A stretch of 5,046 nt of DNA from Thermoplasmata archaeon (GCA_021847855.1 JAJZOT010000157.1:1-5046); one strand, 5' to 3'. Counted from the stretch's first letter, positions 1 to 5,046 are shown. The notes: a model not told the origin generated them from the sequence alone. Made by a program: numbers and translations.

Positions 1-311
1 TTTTACTGCTGATCACTTTTAACGATCTTCTGTTTCACAACCAGGTTCTCATCGATAACGGTTTCTCCCTCATTGCAGCAGGAAACTGGGAATACTGGAT
101 TTTTGCTCTTTCCCTCATTATGGCATTTACTTTTGTTTACATGTTTATAAAGGTTACAAATGATGCAAAGAAGTTCAAGACCCTGATAAATAGCTCCAGT
201 AAACATACATTTGTAAAAAATCTCAGACAATTGCAGAAAATATCAAAAAATCTCGGGCCGGAATACGTTATTGAGCTGGAACGTTCAATGGAAAAGTGGA
301 AAGTGAAATAA
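1..311 (+). CDS. C-terminal part of a small membrane protein, possibly DUF3198-like (5' end outside window)
   Basis: An open frame enters from the left edge and ends at TAA 309-311, giving 102 visible residues. The frame stays open well upstream of the first internal ATG (120), so the true start is probably outside the window. The visible part opens with a hydrophobic stretch (LLLITF), then a short polar loop, then a clear membrane helix at about visible residues 31-50 (YWIFALSLIM and onward). A basic, soluble tail of about 52 residues follows (KKFKTL, KNLRQLQKISKNL, ELERSMEKW). The positive charge after the helix suggests that the tail is cytoplasmic. Membrane helices followed by a roughly 50-residue soluble C-terminal domain recall the archaeal DUF3198 family known from Thermoplasma; this match is from memory and tentative. 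No function is known or implied. The stop codon directly abuts that of the convergent speE gene. Confidence 0.6.
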   Translation, partial: LLLITFNDLLFHNQVLIDNGFSLIAAGNWEYWIFALSLIMAFTFVYMFIKVTNDAKKFKTLINSSSKHTFVKNLRQLQKISKNLGPEYVIELERSMEKWKVK

Positions 312-1139
312 TCACTTTATGATTTCTTTCACGAATTGTGGAAGCTTGAAAGCTCCTTCCAGAATTTCCATGTTGAAATATTTGCCTGTACTGGCTTTCG
401 TTCCTCTCCTCAGTGTGGGTTCATAGTCTGCACCCATCGTAAACGACCAGAAGCCACTTGGATAGGTTGGTATGAATGCGGTGTAGGTCGAGACATTTCT
501 GAAAACTTTTCTCATCCCGTTGCTAGCCATCTTTAATGCCTTTGGCTGGTAGAACGGGGAACCTGACTGAGTAACAACTATACCGGAGGTTGACAGGATT
601 CCCTGTATGGATCTGTAGAAATCTTCCATGAAAAGTCCTTCGGCAGGGCCAACGGGATCTGTGGAATCAATGATTATAAGGTCGAATTTTTCCTTTGTAT
701 TCTGTATGTATTTCACGCCATCCTCGATTCTAAGGGAAACCCTCTTGTCTTCGAATGATCTGTAAAGTTCAGGGAAATATTTCTTTGCTACCTCAACAAC
801 ATGGTTGTCGATTTCAACGTTAACTATTTTATCAAAACCGATTTTTACCAGTTGCCCGGCAGTGCCACCATCACCGCCGCCAATAACAAGAGCGGACTTT
901 GGTTCCTTTGATGCCAGAAAATATGGCACCAAAGTGATCATCTCGTGATAGACGAATTCATCTCTTTCTGTAAGCTGTACAGTGCCGTCTATTGTCAGGA
1001 GTTTACCAAAATCATACGTGTCAAAAACATCAATTCTCTGGAAATCAGTTTTCACAGACAGAAGTTGATCCATTACACGGAATGACAGTTGCAGATTGTC
1101 TGAATATCTTTCAGAGAACCAGTTTTCTATTAATTTCAC
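312..1139 (-). CDS. speE: Polyamine aminopropyltransferase (spermidine synthase family)
   Basis: This cytosolic enzyme transfers an aminopropyl group from decarboxylated S-adenosylmethionine to an amine, putrescine in the classic reaction. The 275 residues are the usual family length. An N-terminal beta domain (about 1-65) ends in [20 protein letters not shown] (48-67). The Rossmann-like methyltransferase-fold domain has the nucleotide-binding loop VIGGGDGG (85-92), the acidic strand end NVEID (107-111) and the catalytic segment DSTDPVGP (158-165), where D158 and D161 match the conserved aspartates. TYPSGFW (225-231) is also typical. The start is GTG at 1139: no Shine-Dalgarno precedes it, but a TATA-like box lies about 25 bases upstream, which suits a leaderless mRNA. 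Archaeal members may prefer agmatine, spermidine or longer amines, and the sequence does not settle the substrate. The gene is convergent with the membrane-protein gene, with no intergenic base. Confidence 0.95.
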   Translation of the reverse strand: MKLIENWFSERYSDNLQLSFRVMDQLLSVKTDFQRIDVFDTYDFGKLLTIDGTVQLTERDEFVYHEMITLVPYFLASKEPKSALVIGGGDGGTAGQLVKIGFDKIVNVEIDNHVVEVAKKYFPELYRSFEDKRVSLRIEDGVKYIQNTKEKFDLIIIDSTDPVGPAEGLFMEDFYRSIQGILSTSGIVVTQSGSPFYQPKALKMASNGMRKVFRNVSTYTAFIPTYPSGFWSFTMGADYEPTLRRGTKASTGKYFNMEILEGAFKLPQFVKEIIK

Positions 1140-1160
1140 GGGTACTTCAATACTTAAAGC

Positions 1161-1168
1161 ATATTTAA
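1161..1168 (-). promoter_or_regulatory. TATA-like box of speE (leaderless promoter)
   Basis: The minus strand reads TTAAATAT, centred about 25.5 bases before the first base of the GTG start at 1139. Archaeal TATA boxes lie roughly 25-30 bases before the transcription start, so the mRNA should begin at or next to the GTG. The bases just before the start show no GGAGG or GGTGA. The box is inferred from position and composition only. Confidence 0.55.
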
Positions 1169-1169
1169 G

Positions 1170-1458
1170 AGTTCAGAGCAGGGATCTAATGGTGCTTGAT
1201 CTTCCTCAAACCTTCTTCAGAATTTCACGCAGAGAGAAGATTTACTTGTGATAGCTATTTTCAGGCGTCCGTTTCTGCAAGATATCCATGTTATCCGGTG
1301 AATTGCAGAGAAAAATTTCGTTATATATTCAGATGTGATGGTTTTCCAAGGACTGGTGTCCAGACATAGATCGTTTTTTAGCTTGTTGGTTGAGTGCAGG
1401 GAAATACGCAGAATCCGTGATATCCGTAAAATCCTGCAATTAATATTTGTTAATTTTT
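1170..1458. other. Intergenic stretch without a recognisable gene
   Basis: About 290 bases between the speE promoter and the AT-rich HTa promoter hold no gene I can support. It contains a TATA-like run (1321-1328) readable on either strand and a 53-codon ATG frame on the plus strand (1338-1499) with no Shine-Dalgarno that fits. There is also a 15-codon ATG frame on the minus strand (1289-1242) and a short inverted repeat, TGCAGG (1395-1400) with CCTGCA (1433-1438). No tRNA fold or rRNA is visible, and I see no convincing C/D-box pair. It could hold a small RNA or long upstream control sequence, or be decayed DNA. Confidence 0.5.
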
Positions 1459-1547
1459 ATTATAAATATATAATATCTGCTAACCCAAATTTCCCTTGAT
1501 TGTATTAAAACGTCAATACAAATATTTTAATACAACTAAATATATTA
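1459..1547 (+). promoter_or_regulatory. AT-rich promoter region of HTa
   Basis: Three TATA-like elements precede HTa. TATAAATATA (1461-1470) sits in a symmetrical run, ATTATA-AATA-TATAAT (1459-1474), and would start transcription near 1493, giving a leader of about 73 bases. TTTTAATA (1525-1532) would start near 1554, just before the Shine-Dalgarno site. TAAATATATTA (1537-1547) would start at about the ATG itself and so could not carry that site. The second gives the most economical leader and the first looks strongest as a TATA box; the sequence does not decide between them. Strong promoters are expected because HTa is an abundant protein. Confidence 0.5.
1500..1535. repeat. Perfect 11-base inverted repeat with a third core copy, candidate operator of HTa
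   Basis: TTGTATTAAAA (1500-1510) and its exact reverse complement TTTTAATACAA (1525-1535) are separated by 14 bases. The spacer holds a further copy of the 7-base core AATACAA (1515-1521), so the core occurs three times: inverted at 1500, direct at 1515 and direct at 1529, spaced 15 and 14 bases apart. The right arm overlaps a TATA-like box. It may be a protein-binding site at the HTa promoter. If transcription starts upstream near 1493, it may instead be an RNA hairpin in the leader. Confidence 0.55.
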
Positions 1548-1554
1548 TCATATT

Positions 1555-1559
1555 GGAGG
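1555..1559 (+). promoter_or_regulatory. Shine-Dalgarno site of HTa
   Basis: GGAGG lies six bases before ATG 1566 and fixes that start. A second ATG at 1561 is only one base away from the site, and it reads ATG ACA TGG TAG, a three-codon frame, so it is unlikely to be the gene's start. Confidence 0.75.
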
Positions 1560-1565
1560 GATGAC

Positions 1566-1835
1566 ATGGTAGGAATAAGCGAGCTCTCTAAGACGGTTTC
1601 GAAAAAGACGAACACAACGCAGAAGGTTGCGAGAAACGTTATCAAGACCTTCCTGGACACTGTTGTCTCCGAGGCAGACAGAAGCAGCAAGATAAACCTT
1701 GCTGGTTTTGGAATCTTCGAGAGAAAGATACAGCAGGCCAGAAAAGCCAGAAACCCACAGACCAAGAAAATTATAGACGTACCGTCCAAGAAGAAATTTG
1801 TCTTCAGAGCATCAAGCAAAATAAAGTACAAATAA
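1566..1835 (+). CDS. hta: HTa, HU-family chromatin protein of Thermoplasmatales
   Basis: This protein binds and packs chromosomal DNA as a dimer. HTa belongs to the bacterial HU/IHF family, was probably acquired from bacteria by an ancestor of this order, and there stands in for archaeal histones. The 89 residues match the family size. The N-terminal helical dimerisation part covers about 1-40 (ISELSKTVSKK, then a helix around NVIKTFLDTVV). The beta saddle carries the family signature NLAGFGIFE (44-52). The DNA-binding arm holds RNPQT (62-66), with P64 as the proline that intercalates at DNA kinks in HU proteins. The tail, KKKFVFRASSKIKYK (75-89), is strongly basic. A clear Shine-Dalgarno site supports the start. 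The gene stands alone on its strand between two minus-strand units. Its codon use does not look foreign, so any transfer was ancient. Confidence 0.96.
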   Translation: MVGISELSKTVSKKTNTTQKVARNVIKTFLDTVVSEADRSSKINLAGFGIFERKIQQARKARNPQTKKIIDVPSKKKFVFRASSKIKYK

Positions 1836-1854
1836 TCTTTAAATAATAAATAAA

Positions 1855-2157
1855 TTAATTTTTTGAAATTTTCTTCTTTCTTTCTTTTGATGAGAATCCA
1901 GTCGTTTCTTCGATCAGTTTGTTGAAAATTCTCACGGTTTCAAGCGGATCAGAATGGGTATGATCAGTTTCTGTGACCACTTCCAGGTTTTTTCCGTTGA
2001 AATATAGGTCTATAACTTTTAACCCCGGAATCGTGCAGGTTACATGTCCATCCTTCGATTCGCCATTGCCGGTAACCGCTTTCGCCTTCTCGAGAAGAAA
2101 CTCTCCAGTGATTTCTCTTCCTTTCTTAACGGGATATTCTCTAGTCGTTGTTCTCAC
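1855..2157 (-). CDS. Small conserved archaeal protein, probably DUF5611
   Basis: A 100-residue protein without signal peptide or membrane helix and with a Lys-rich tail (KERKKKISKN, 91-100). Its middle, GLKVIDLYFNGKNLEVVTETD, reads as alternating beta strands. It is followed by a helix, ETVRIFNKLIEETTGFSSKERKKK. The ending with a T-G-[FY]-[ST]-x-K-E-R motif resembles, from memory, the archaeal DUF5611 family, whose role is unknown. The GTG start (2155-2157) overlaps the stop of the TIM-barrel gene as GTGA, a 4-base overlap typical of translational coupling, so the two proteins are probably made together. The 3' end faces HTa across 19 AT-rich bases. Function cannot be deduced; the family assignment is an inference. 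Confidence 0.85.
   Translation of the reverse strand: MRTTTREYPVKKGREITGEFLLEKAKAVTGNGESKDGHVTCTIPGLKVIDLYFNGKNLEVVTETDHTHSDPLETVRIFNKLIEETTGFSSKERKKKISKN
1859..1888 (+). terminator. T-rich terminator-like tract after HTa
   Basis: Beginning 24 bases past the HTa stop, the plus strand has a run of six T (1859-1864), then TTTT and repeated CTTT units to 1888. Archaeal RNA polymerase terminates at T-rich tracts without needing a hairpin. The tract lies inside the 3' end of the convergent gene, where it encodes that protein's Lys-rich tail, so its T-richness may be only a coding effect. Confidence 0.4.
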
Positions 2158-3179
2158 CTTTCTGACGCTTTTTTTGTTGCAGCCTTTTTCTGGAACTTTT
2201 TCGACAGCGCCCTCAGGTAAATAAGGTTCATGTACTGAGAATCATGTTCCAGAAGTGGAGAACTGGAAATTATTGTCATGTTGGAACTGAAGTCTACCAG
2301 GATTTCAGCCAGAGTTTCAAATTTCAGGTCACCGTGTTTTATGGCGGTGAGTTTTCCCTCGTTGTGGTCTTCATAGTCAACTCCGGAGAATTCACTGTAA
2401 AGGTCGCCTTTGCTGTATTTCTGAAATTCACTGATAACGGCATCGAAATCCTTGACTTCTATAAGCGAACCACCGGTGACAGAGTGAACGTGCGGAAAAT
2501 TCAGGATTGGTTCGATCTCATGAACCTTTTTGGCAAGTGACATGAGTTCAGATACCGAACCGAATATTTCTGATTTACCTGTTGTTTCAACGCCAATGTA
2601 GGGGTAACCTGAATCGTGAGAATAACGTTTGGCGATGTCGGAATATACCTCAATAGCTTTTTTGAGGCTGTCCTTTTTATTGCCGTTATAGAAACCAGTA
2701 TGAGTGATGACTCTGTGAGCAGCCATTGCCTTGCCTATTATCAAGGTCCATTTGAGATGGTTATAGGATTTGTCTCCCATTTCATCTTCCTGAAGCAAGT
2801 CCATGTAGTATGGAGCATGCATTGATAGCTTGACATCAAGCTCTTTCGCAAGCTTGCCGCCGTCATTGAGATCGTCATAGTTTTTTGCCATGTTCCAGAA
2901 GAGTTCCTGAACTATGTCGTCCTCTTCTATGACAGCATCTATACCAATTCCCTGATAGTTGCCGTCTTCATCCTGTCTCAGAACATCAACAATAATGGAT
3001 GAGTCGATATCCCTTGGATTCTGGCCCGCATATTCCAAGGCTGGCCTTTCTTCGACGTTAACCCTTAGCAGCTGGACTTCAAGAGCGTTTAGACCAAGGT
3101 TGTGTGCATCCTCAACAGATTCTATAAAAGTCCTACCTTTGCTGGTAAGGGGTATCCCAGCTATTCCAAACCTTATCAT
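2154..3179 (-). CDS. TIM-barrel protein of the endonuclease IV / xylose-isomerase-like superfamily
   Basis: A soluble 341-residue protein whose archaeal relatives are annotated as AP endonuclease family 2 or sugar-isomerase-like. The N-terminus MIRFGIAGIPLTSKG matches that family. Likely metal-site segments run in order: HAPYY (121-125), THTGFY (159-164), GVETTG (196-201) and NFPHVH (227-232). The later segments YSEFSGVDY (261-269) and SSPLLEHD (306-313) are also recognisable. H121, H160, E198 and H230 are kept. By my recalled family consensus, an aspartate is N227, a histidine is E263 and a glutamate is S306, so nuclease or isomerase activity is doubtful. Residues about 45-105 look like an acidic insertion. 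I place the start at ATG 3179, not TTG 3194: a TATA-like box lies about 29 bases before the ATG and only 14 before the TTG. It is the first gene of a two-gene operon. Confidence 0.8.
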   Translation of the reverse strand: MIRFGIAGIPLTSKGRTFIESVEDAHNLGLNALEVQLLRVNVEERPALEYAGQNPRDIDSSIIVDVLRQDEDGNYQGIGIDAVIEEDDIVQELFWNMAKNYDDLNDGGKLAKELDVKLSMHAPYYMDLLQEDEMGDKSYNHLKWTLIIGKAMAAHRVITHTGFYNGNKKDSLKKAIEVYSDIAKRYSHDSGYPYIGVETTGKSEIFGSVSELMSLAKKVHEIEPILNFPHVHSVTGGSLIEVKDFDAVISEFQKYSKGDLYSEFSGVDYEDHNEGKLTAIKHGDLKFETLAEILVDFSSNMTIISSSPLLEHDSQYMNLIYLRALSKKFQKKAATKKASER

Positions 3180-3204
3180 AATGCATACTCTCAATACTCA
3201 AACA

Positions 3205-3212
3205 TTATTTAA
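3205..3212 (-). promoter_or_regulatory. TATA-like box of the TIM-barrel / DUF5611 operon
   Basis: The minus strand reads TTAAATAA, centred about 29 bases before ATG 3179. Transcription should start within a few bases of that ATG, giving a leaderless or nearly leaderless mRNA. No Shine-Dalgarno is visible before the ATG. The core matches the speE and dnaG boxes (TTAAATA). Confidence 0.55.
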
Positions 3213-3218
3213 GTTTAT

Positions 3219-3267
3219 CAACAGGTATGTTGCAGCAGGAATGGAAAACCACTATTTTTTCCTGTTA
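3219..3267. repeat. Repeated CARCAGG motifs between two divergent promoters
   Basis: CAACAGG (3219-3225) and CAGCAGG (3233-3239) are direct copies 14 bases apart. CCTGTTA (3261-3267) is an inverted copy. The second and third form an 8-base imperfect dyad, AGCAGGAA (3234-3241) with TTCCTGTT (3259-3266), one G:T pair. A smaller perfect dyad, CAACA-GGTA-TGTTG, lies at 3219-3232. All sit between the minus-strand box at 3205 and the dnaG box at 3286, so they could bind a regulator of both units. Chance repetition cannot be excluded. Confidence 0.35.
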
Positions 3268-3285
3268 CGATCTGCATCGAATATG

Positions 3286-3293
3286 TTAAATAT
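3286..3293 (+). promoter_or_regulatory. TATA-like box of dnaG-lonB
   Basis: TTAAATAT is the best TATA-like element before dnaG, with a predicted transcription start near 3314-3316. This would give a leader of about 66 bases before ATG 3381. A perfect ATG occurs at 3314, right at the predicted start, which raises the possibility of a leaderless upstream reading frame. Confidence 0.45.
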
Positions 3294-3370
3294 TATCAAA
3301 ACATTCAAAAGCGATGGTGATTAATCGGAAAGGGGACGTTTCCATAATTATCTCCATTGGAAATTATTCG

Positions 3371-3377
3371 GGTGATC
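3371..3377 (+). promoter_or_regulatory. Shine-Dalgarno site that sets the dnaG start
   Basis: GGTGATC matches the GGTGAT part of the sequence complementary to the archaeal 16S rRNA 3' end and lies three bases before ATG 3381. It supports that ATG over the in-frame TTG at 3357 and GTG at 3372. Confidence 0.6.
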
Positions 3378-3380
3378 ATA

Positions 3381-4715
3381 ATGAATGTAGATCCAAATTT
3401 AACAAAATATCTAATCAAAGCAAAGATTTCTACGGATGGGGTGGTTGAGAAGCCTGATGTGGTAGGAGCCATATTTGGGCAGACTGAGGGACTTCTGGGT
3501 GAAGAACTTGATCTCAGGGACCTGCAGAAAAGTGGAAAAATTGGTCGAATTGAAGTAGAAATAGACAGTAAAAAAGGAAGAACCGAGGGATACGTTTTGA
3601 TACCTTCAGGTCTTGACCAGGTAGAGAGTTCAATTCTGGCTGCTTCTCTTGAGACCATTGATAGAATTGGTCCGTGCAAAGCAAAGGTTGAGGTTGAATC
3701 CCTTGAGGATGTCAGGATACAGAAGAGACACAAGATCGTTGAGAGAGCTGAAGAACTGTACAAGAAAATGAGCGATTCAGGAAAGAGCGTCAGCGAAAGT
3801 ATTGTTGCATCTGTAAGGGAAGAGGTCGAAAAAGGAGAAATTACATCTTACGGCGAAGAAAAATTACCTGCGGGTCCGGCAGTTAAAGACTCAGATTCCA
3901 TAATAGTCGTGGAGGGTAGGAGTGATATCCTGAACCTGCTGAGATATGGAATTAAGAATACCATAGCCGTACAGGGAACAAATATTCCGAAAACTGTACA
4001 GAAATTATCCAGGGAGCGCACGGTTACTGTTTTTCTTGATGGAGATCGCGGAGGAGACCTGATTCTAAAGGAGATGCTTCAGGTAGCAGAGATCGATTTT
4101 GTTGCCAGAGCCCCTCCAGGAACCGAAGTGGAAGAACTTACCTACAAACAGATAGTTAAGGCGCTAAGATACAAAACTCCAATAGATCAGTACCTGTCGA
4201 TGAGGGGAATGTCCGATGAACTGAAGGAACTGACAGAACGCAACACACCGGAAAACCAGAACAAACAGATCAAGAGAGGCTACGAGGACGCCAAGTCAGT
4301 CGTGGAGATAAAATCCCTCAAATTTGATGAAGAGGAGAAGAAAGAAGAGAAAATTCCAAAAGAAAAGATTCCAGTAAAGATAGAACAGCCAGAACCGGAA
4401 GAAATTCCTGGAAAGGTTGATTTATCCAATACAAGGTCTATTGAGAAGAGGGGCATCGTCCTCACAAAGGATAAGATGACCGAGGTCTATAGTCATGATG
4501 GAAACATAATTGCAGCTTTTCAGGTTGCTGAAGCAGTGGAAAAAATGAGTGAAATTACTTCCGGTGAAACAATAATTACCGGAGGCGTTATTTCTCAGCG
4601 CCTTGTTGATGTTGCTTTCAAGTCCGGGATAAAGAACATATATGGTGCCAAGTTGGGGCACATAACCAAGAAGCCGACAGAAGTCAGGGTAATTTCATGG
4701 GAGCGCCATTCATAA
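3381..4715 (+). CDS. dnaG: Archaeal DnaG primase-like protein (TOPRIM domain)
   Basis: Archaeal DnaG is a TOPRIM-fold protein with weak primase activity in some species and a firm place in the RNA exosome, where it helps bind poly(A)-rich RNA. From ATG 3381 the product has 444 residues, close to the family norm. The N-terminal domain (about 1-165) opens with MNVDPNLTKYLIKAKI and has IFGQTEGLLGEELDLRDLQK (31-50). The TOPRIM domain (about 170-250) shows VVEGRSD (176-182, E178) and DGDRGGD (220-226, acidic D220, D222, D226), all catalytic positions kept. A charged Lys/Glu/Pro-rich linker (about 314-345) leads to a C-terminal domain of roughly 95 residues ending in GAKLGHITKKPTEVRVISW. Starts 24 and 9 bases upstream (TTG, GTG) are less likely because family members begin at the MNxDPN motif. 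The frame overlaps lonB by 19 bases, so the two are probably cotranscribed. Confidence 0.95.
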   Translation: MNVDPNLTKYLIKAKISTDGVVEKPDVVGAIFGQTEGLLGEELDLRDLQKSGKIGRIEVEIDSKKGRTEGYVLIPSGLDQVESSILAASLETIDRIGPCKAKVEVESLEDVRIQKRHKIVERAEELYKKMSDSGKSVSESIVASVREEVEKGEITSYGEEKLPAGPAVKDSDSIIVVEGRSDILNLLRYGIKNTIAVQGTNIPKTVQKLSRERTVTVFLDGDRGGDLILKEMLQVAEIDFVARAPPGTEVEELTYKQIVKALRYKTPIDQYLSMRGMSDELKELTERNTPENQNKQIKRGYEDAKSVVEIKSLKFDEEEKKEEKIPKEKIPVKIEQPEPEEIPGKVDLSNTRSIEKRGIVLTKDKMTEVYSHDGNIIAAFQVAEAVEKMSEITSGETIITGGVISQRLVDVAFKSGIKNIYGAKLGHITKKPTEVRVISWERHS

Positions 4716-5046
4716 ATACCGAGATCAGGGATGCGACTGACACTTCCCAGATTCCAATTCCGTCCAACCCCCTGGAGAGAGTCATAGGACAGGATGAAGC
4801 TGTCCGGATGGCTCAAATTGCGGCGAAGCAGAGAAGACATCTGCTCCTAGTGGGACCACCTGGTGTGGGAAAGTCAATGATCGCACAGGCAATTTCGTTT
4901 TATATATCAAGACCGCGTGAAGAGATAAGGGTCGTACATAATCCACAATATCCAGAGAGGCCGTTTATCGAGGTTAAGACTGGAGTTCAGATAAGTCAGG
5001 AAAAAGAGGAACAGAACCTGGTTGAGGGAGAGATCATTGATCCCAG
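4697..5046 (+). CDS. lonB: N-terminal part of an archaeal LonB-type ATP-dependent protease (3' end outside window)
   Basis: LonB is a membrane-anchored hexameric AAA+ protease that degrades unfolded and regulatory proteins. Only about 116 residues are visible. After a short variable N-terminus comes IPSNPLERVIGQDEAV (21-36), the usual entry into the AAA+ module. The Walker A motif is GPPGVGKS (53-60), preceded by KQRRHLLLV. HNPQYPERPF (81-90) is typical of archaeal LonB. Walker B, the transmembrane helices and the Ser-Lys protease domain would lie beyond the edge, so the class rests on the N-terminal resemblance. ATG 4697 lies inside the end of dnaG in another frame. A weak AGGGT (4686-4690) six bases upstream may serve as a ribosome site, and coupling to dnaG translation is likely. 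Confidence 0.9.
   Translation, partial: MGAPFINTEIRDATDTSQIPIPSNPLERVIGQDEAVRMAQIAAKQRRHLLLVGPPGVGKSMIAQAISFYISRPREEIRVVHNPQYPERPFIEVKTGVQISQEKEEQNLVEGEIIDP

Noticed and set aside
3..230. A 75-codon minus-strand frame with several cysteines
   Set aside because: It overlaps the plus-strand membrane protein, has no promoter or ribosome site that fits, and its cysteines do not form spaced metal-binding pairs.
1331..1375. A C-box-like GTGATGG with CTGG nearby, considered as a C/D-box guide RNA, and an overlapping CTGG-TGT-CCAG hairpin
   Set aside because: The C box is off consensus, no proper D box (CTGA) lies at a fitting distance, and the stem is only four bases.
1338..1499. A 53-codon plus-strand frame, MVFQGLVSRHRS and onward
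   Set aside because: The nearest TATA-like run is only about 13 bases upstream, there is no Shine-Dalgarno, and the end is AT-rich promoter DNA. Kept only as a remark on the gap.
1561..1572. ATG ACA TGG TAG as a minimal upstream frame overlapping the HTa start
   Set aside because: It is one base from the Shine-Dalgarno site, too close to be used, and three codons could arise by chance.
1505..1831. A 108-codon open frame on the minus strand with a membrane-protein look
   Set aside because: It is antisense to HTa. Its hydrophobic character is what Lys-rich codons give when read backwards, and HTa is certain.
3180..3194. The longer TIM-barrel form starting at TTG 3194 (adds MRVCI)
   Set aside because: The TATA-like box would be only about 14 bases upstream, and family members begin at the MIRFG motif.
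2959..3324. A 121-codon plus-strand frame opposite the TIM-barrel gene
   Set aside because: It is a shadow of the TIM-barrel coding sequence and runs on into the promoter region, with no family resemblance.
3305..3763. A 152-codon minus-strand frame rich in Ser and Ile
   Set aside because: It is antisense to the well-supported dnaG N-terminus, and its Ser-rich composition is that of a shadow frame.

Overview
The window comes from a euryarchaeon of the class Thermoplasmata, most likely the order Thermoplasmatales. The clearest marker is the small basic protein at 1566-1835. It is a bacterial-type HU-family protein with the sequence character of HTa, the chromatin protein these archaea use in place of typical archaeal histones. 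An archaeal-type DnaG primase-like protein, an archaeal LonB-type AAA+ protease and TATA-like boxes placed about 25-30 bases before start codons agree with this. I cannot name the genus from the sequence alone.

Layout. Bases 1-311 hold the 3' end of a membrane protein gene on the plus strand. It meets a minus-strand aminopropyltransferase gene (speE, 312-1139) with no base between the two stop codons. A 426-base gap (1140-1565) follows, with divergent promoters for speE and the HTa gene and an otherwise unexplained middle. HTa (1566-1835) converges after 19 bases on a minus-strand pair: a 341-residue TIM-barrel protein of the endonuclease IV / xylose-isomerase-like superfamily (2154-3179) and, overlapping its stop by 4 bases, a 100-residue DUF5611-like protein (1855-2157). 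A 201-base divergent promoter region then leads to dnaG (3381-4715). The LonB gene overlaps the end of dnaG by 19 bases and runs off the right edge of the window.

How the genes relate. This is mainly a housekeeping region: polyamine synthesis, chromatin, an RNA-exosome-associated DnaG and an ATP-dependent protease. HTa and polyamines both act on nucleic-acid packing, but their genes are transcribed divergently and nothing proves coregulation. Two minus-strand genes (speE and the TIM-barrel gene) appear to be read from leaderless or nearly leaderless mRNAs. HTa, dnaG and possibly lonB have Shine-Dalgarno-like sites.

The points most worth a second look are: (1) a perfect 11-base dyad with a third copy of its core just before HTa; (2) apparent loss of several metal-ligand positions, and a long acidic insertion, in the TIM-barrel protein; (3) a possible leaderless upstream ORF that runs through the dnaG start. 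I see no CRISPR array, insertion sequence, tRNA or rRNA, and no convincing new defence or mobile system.
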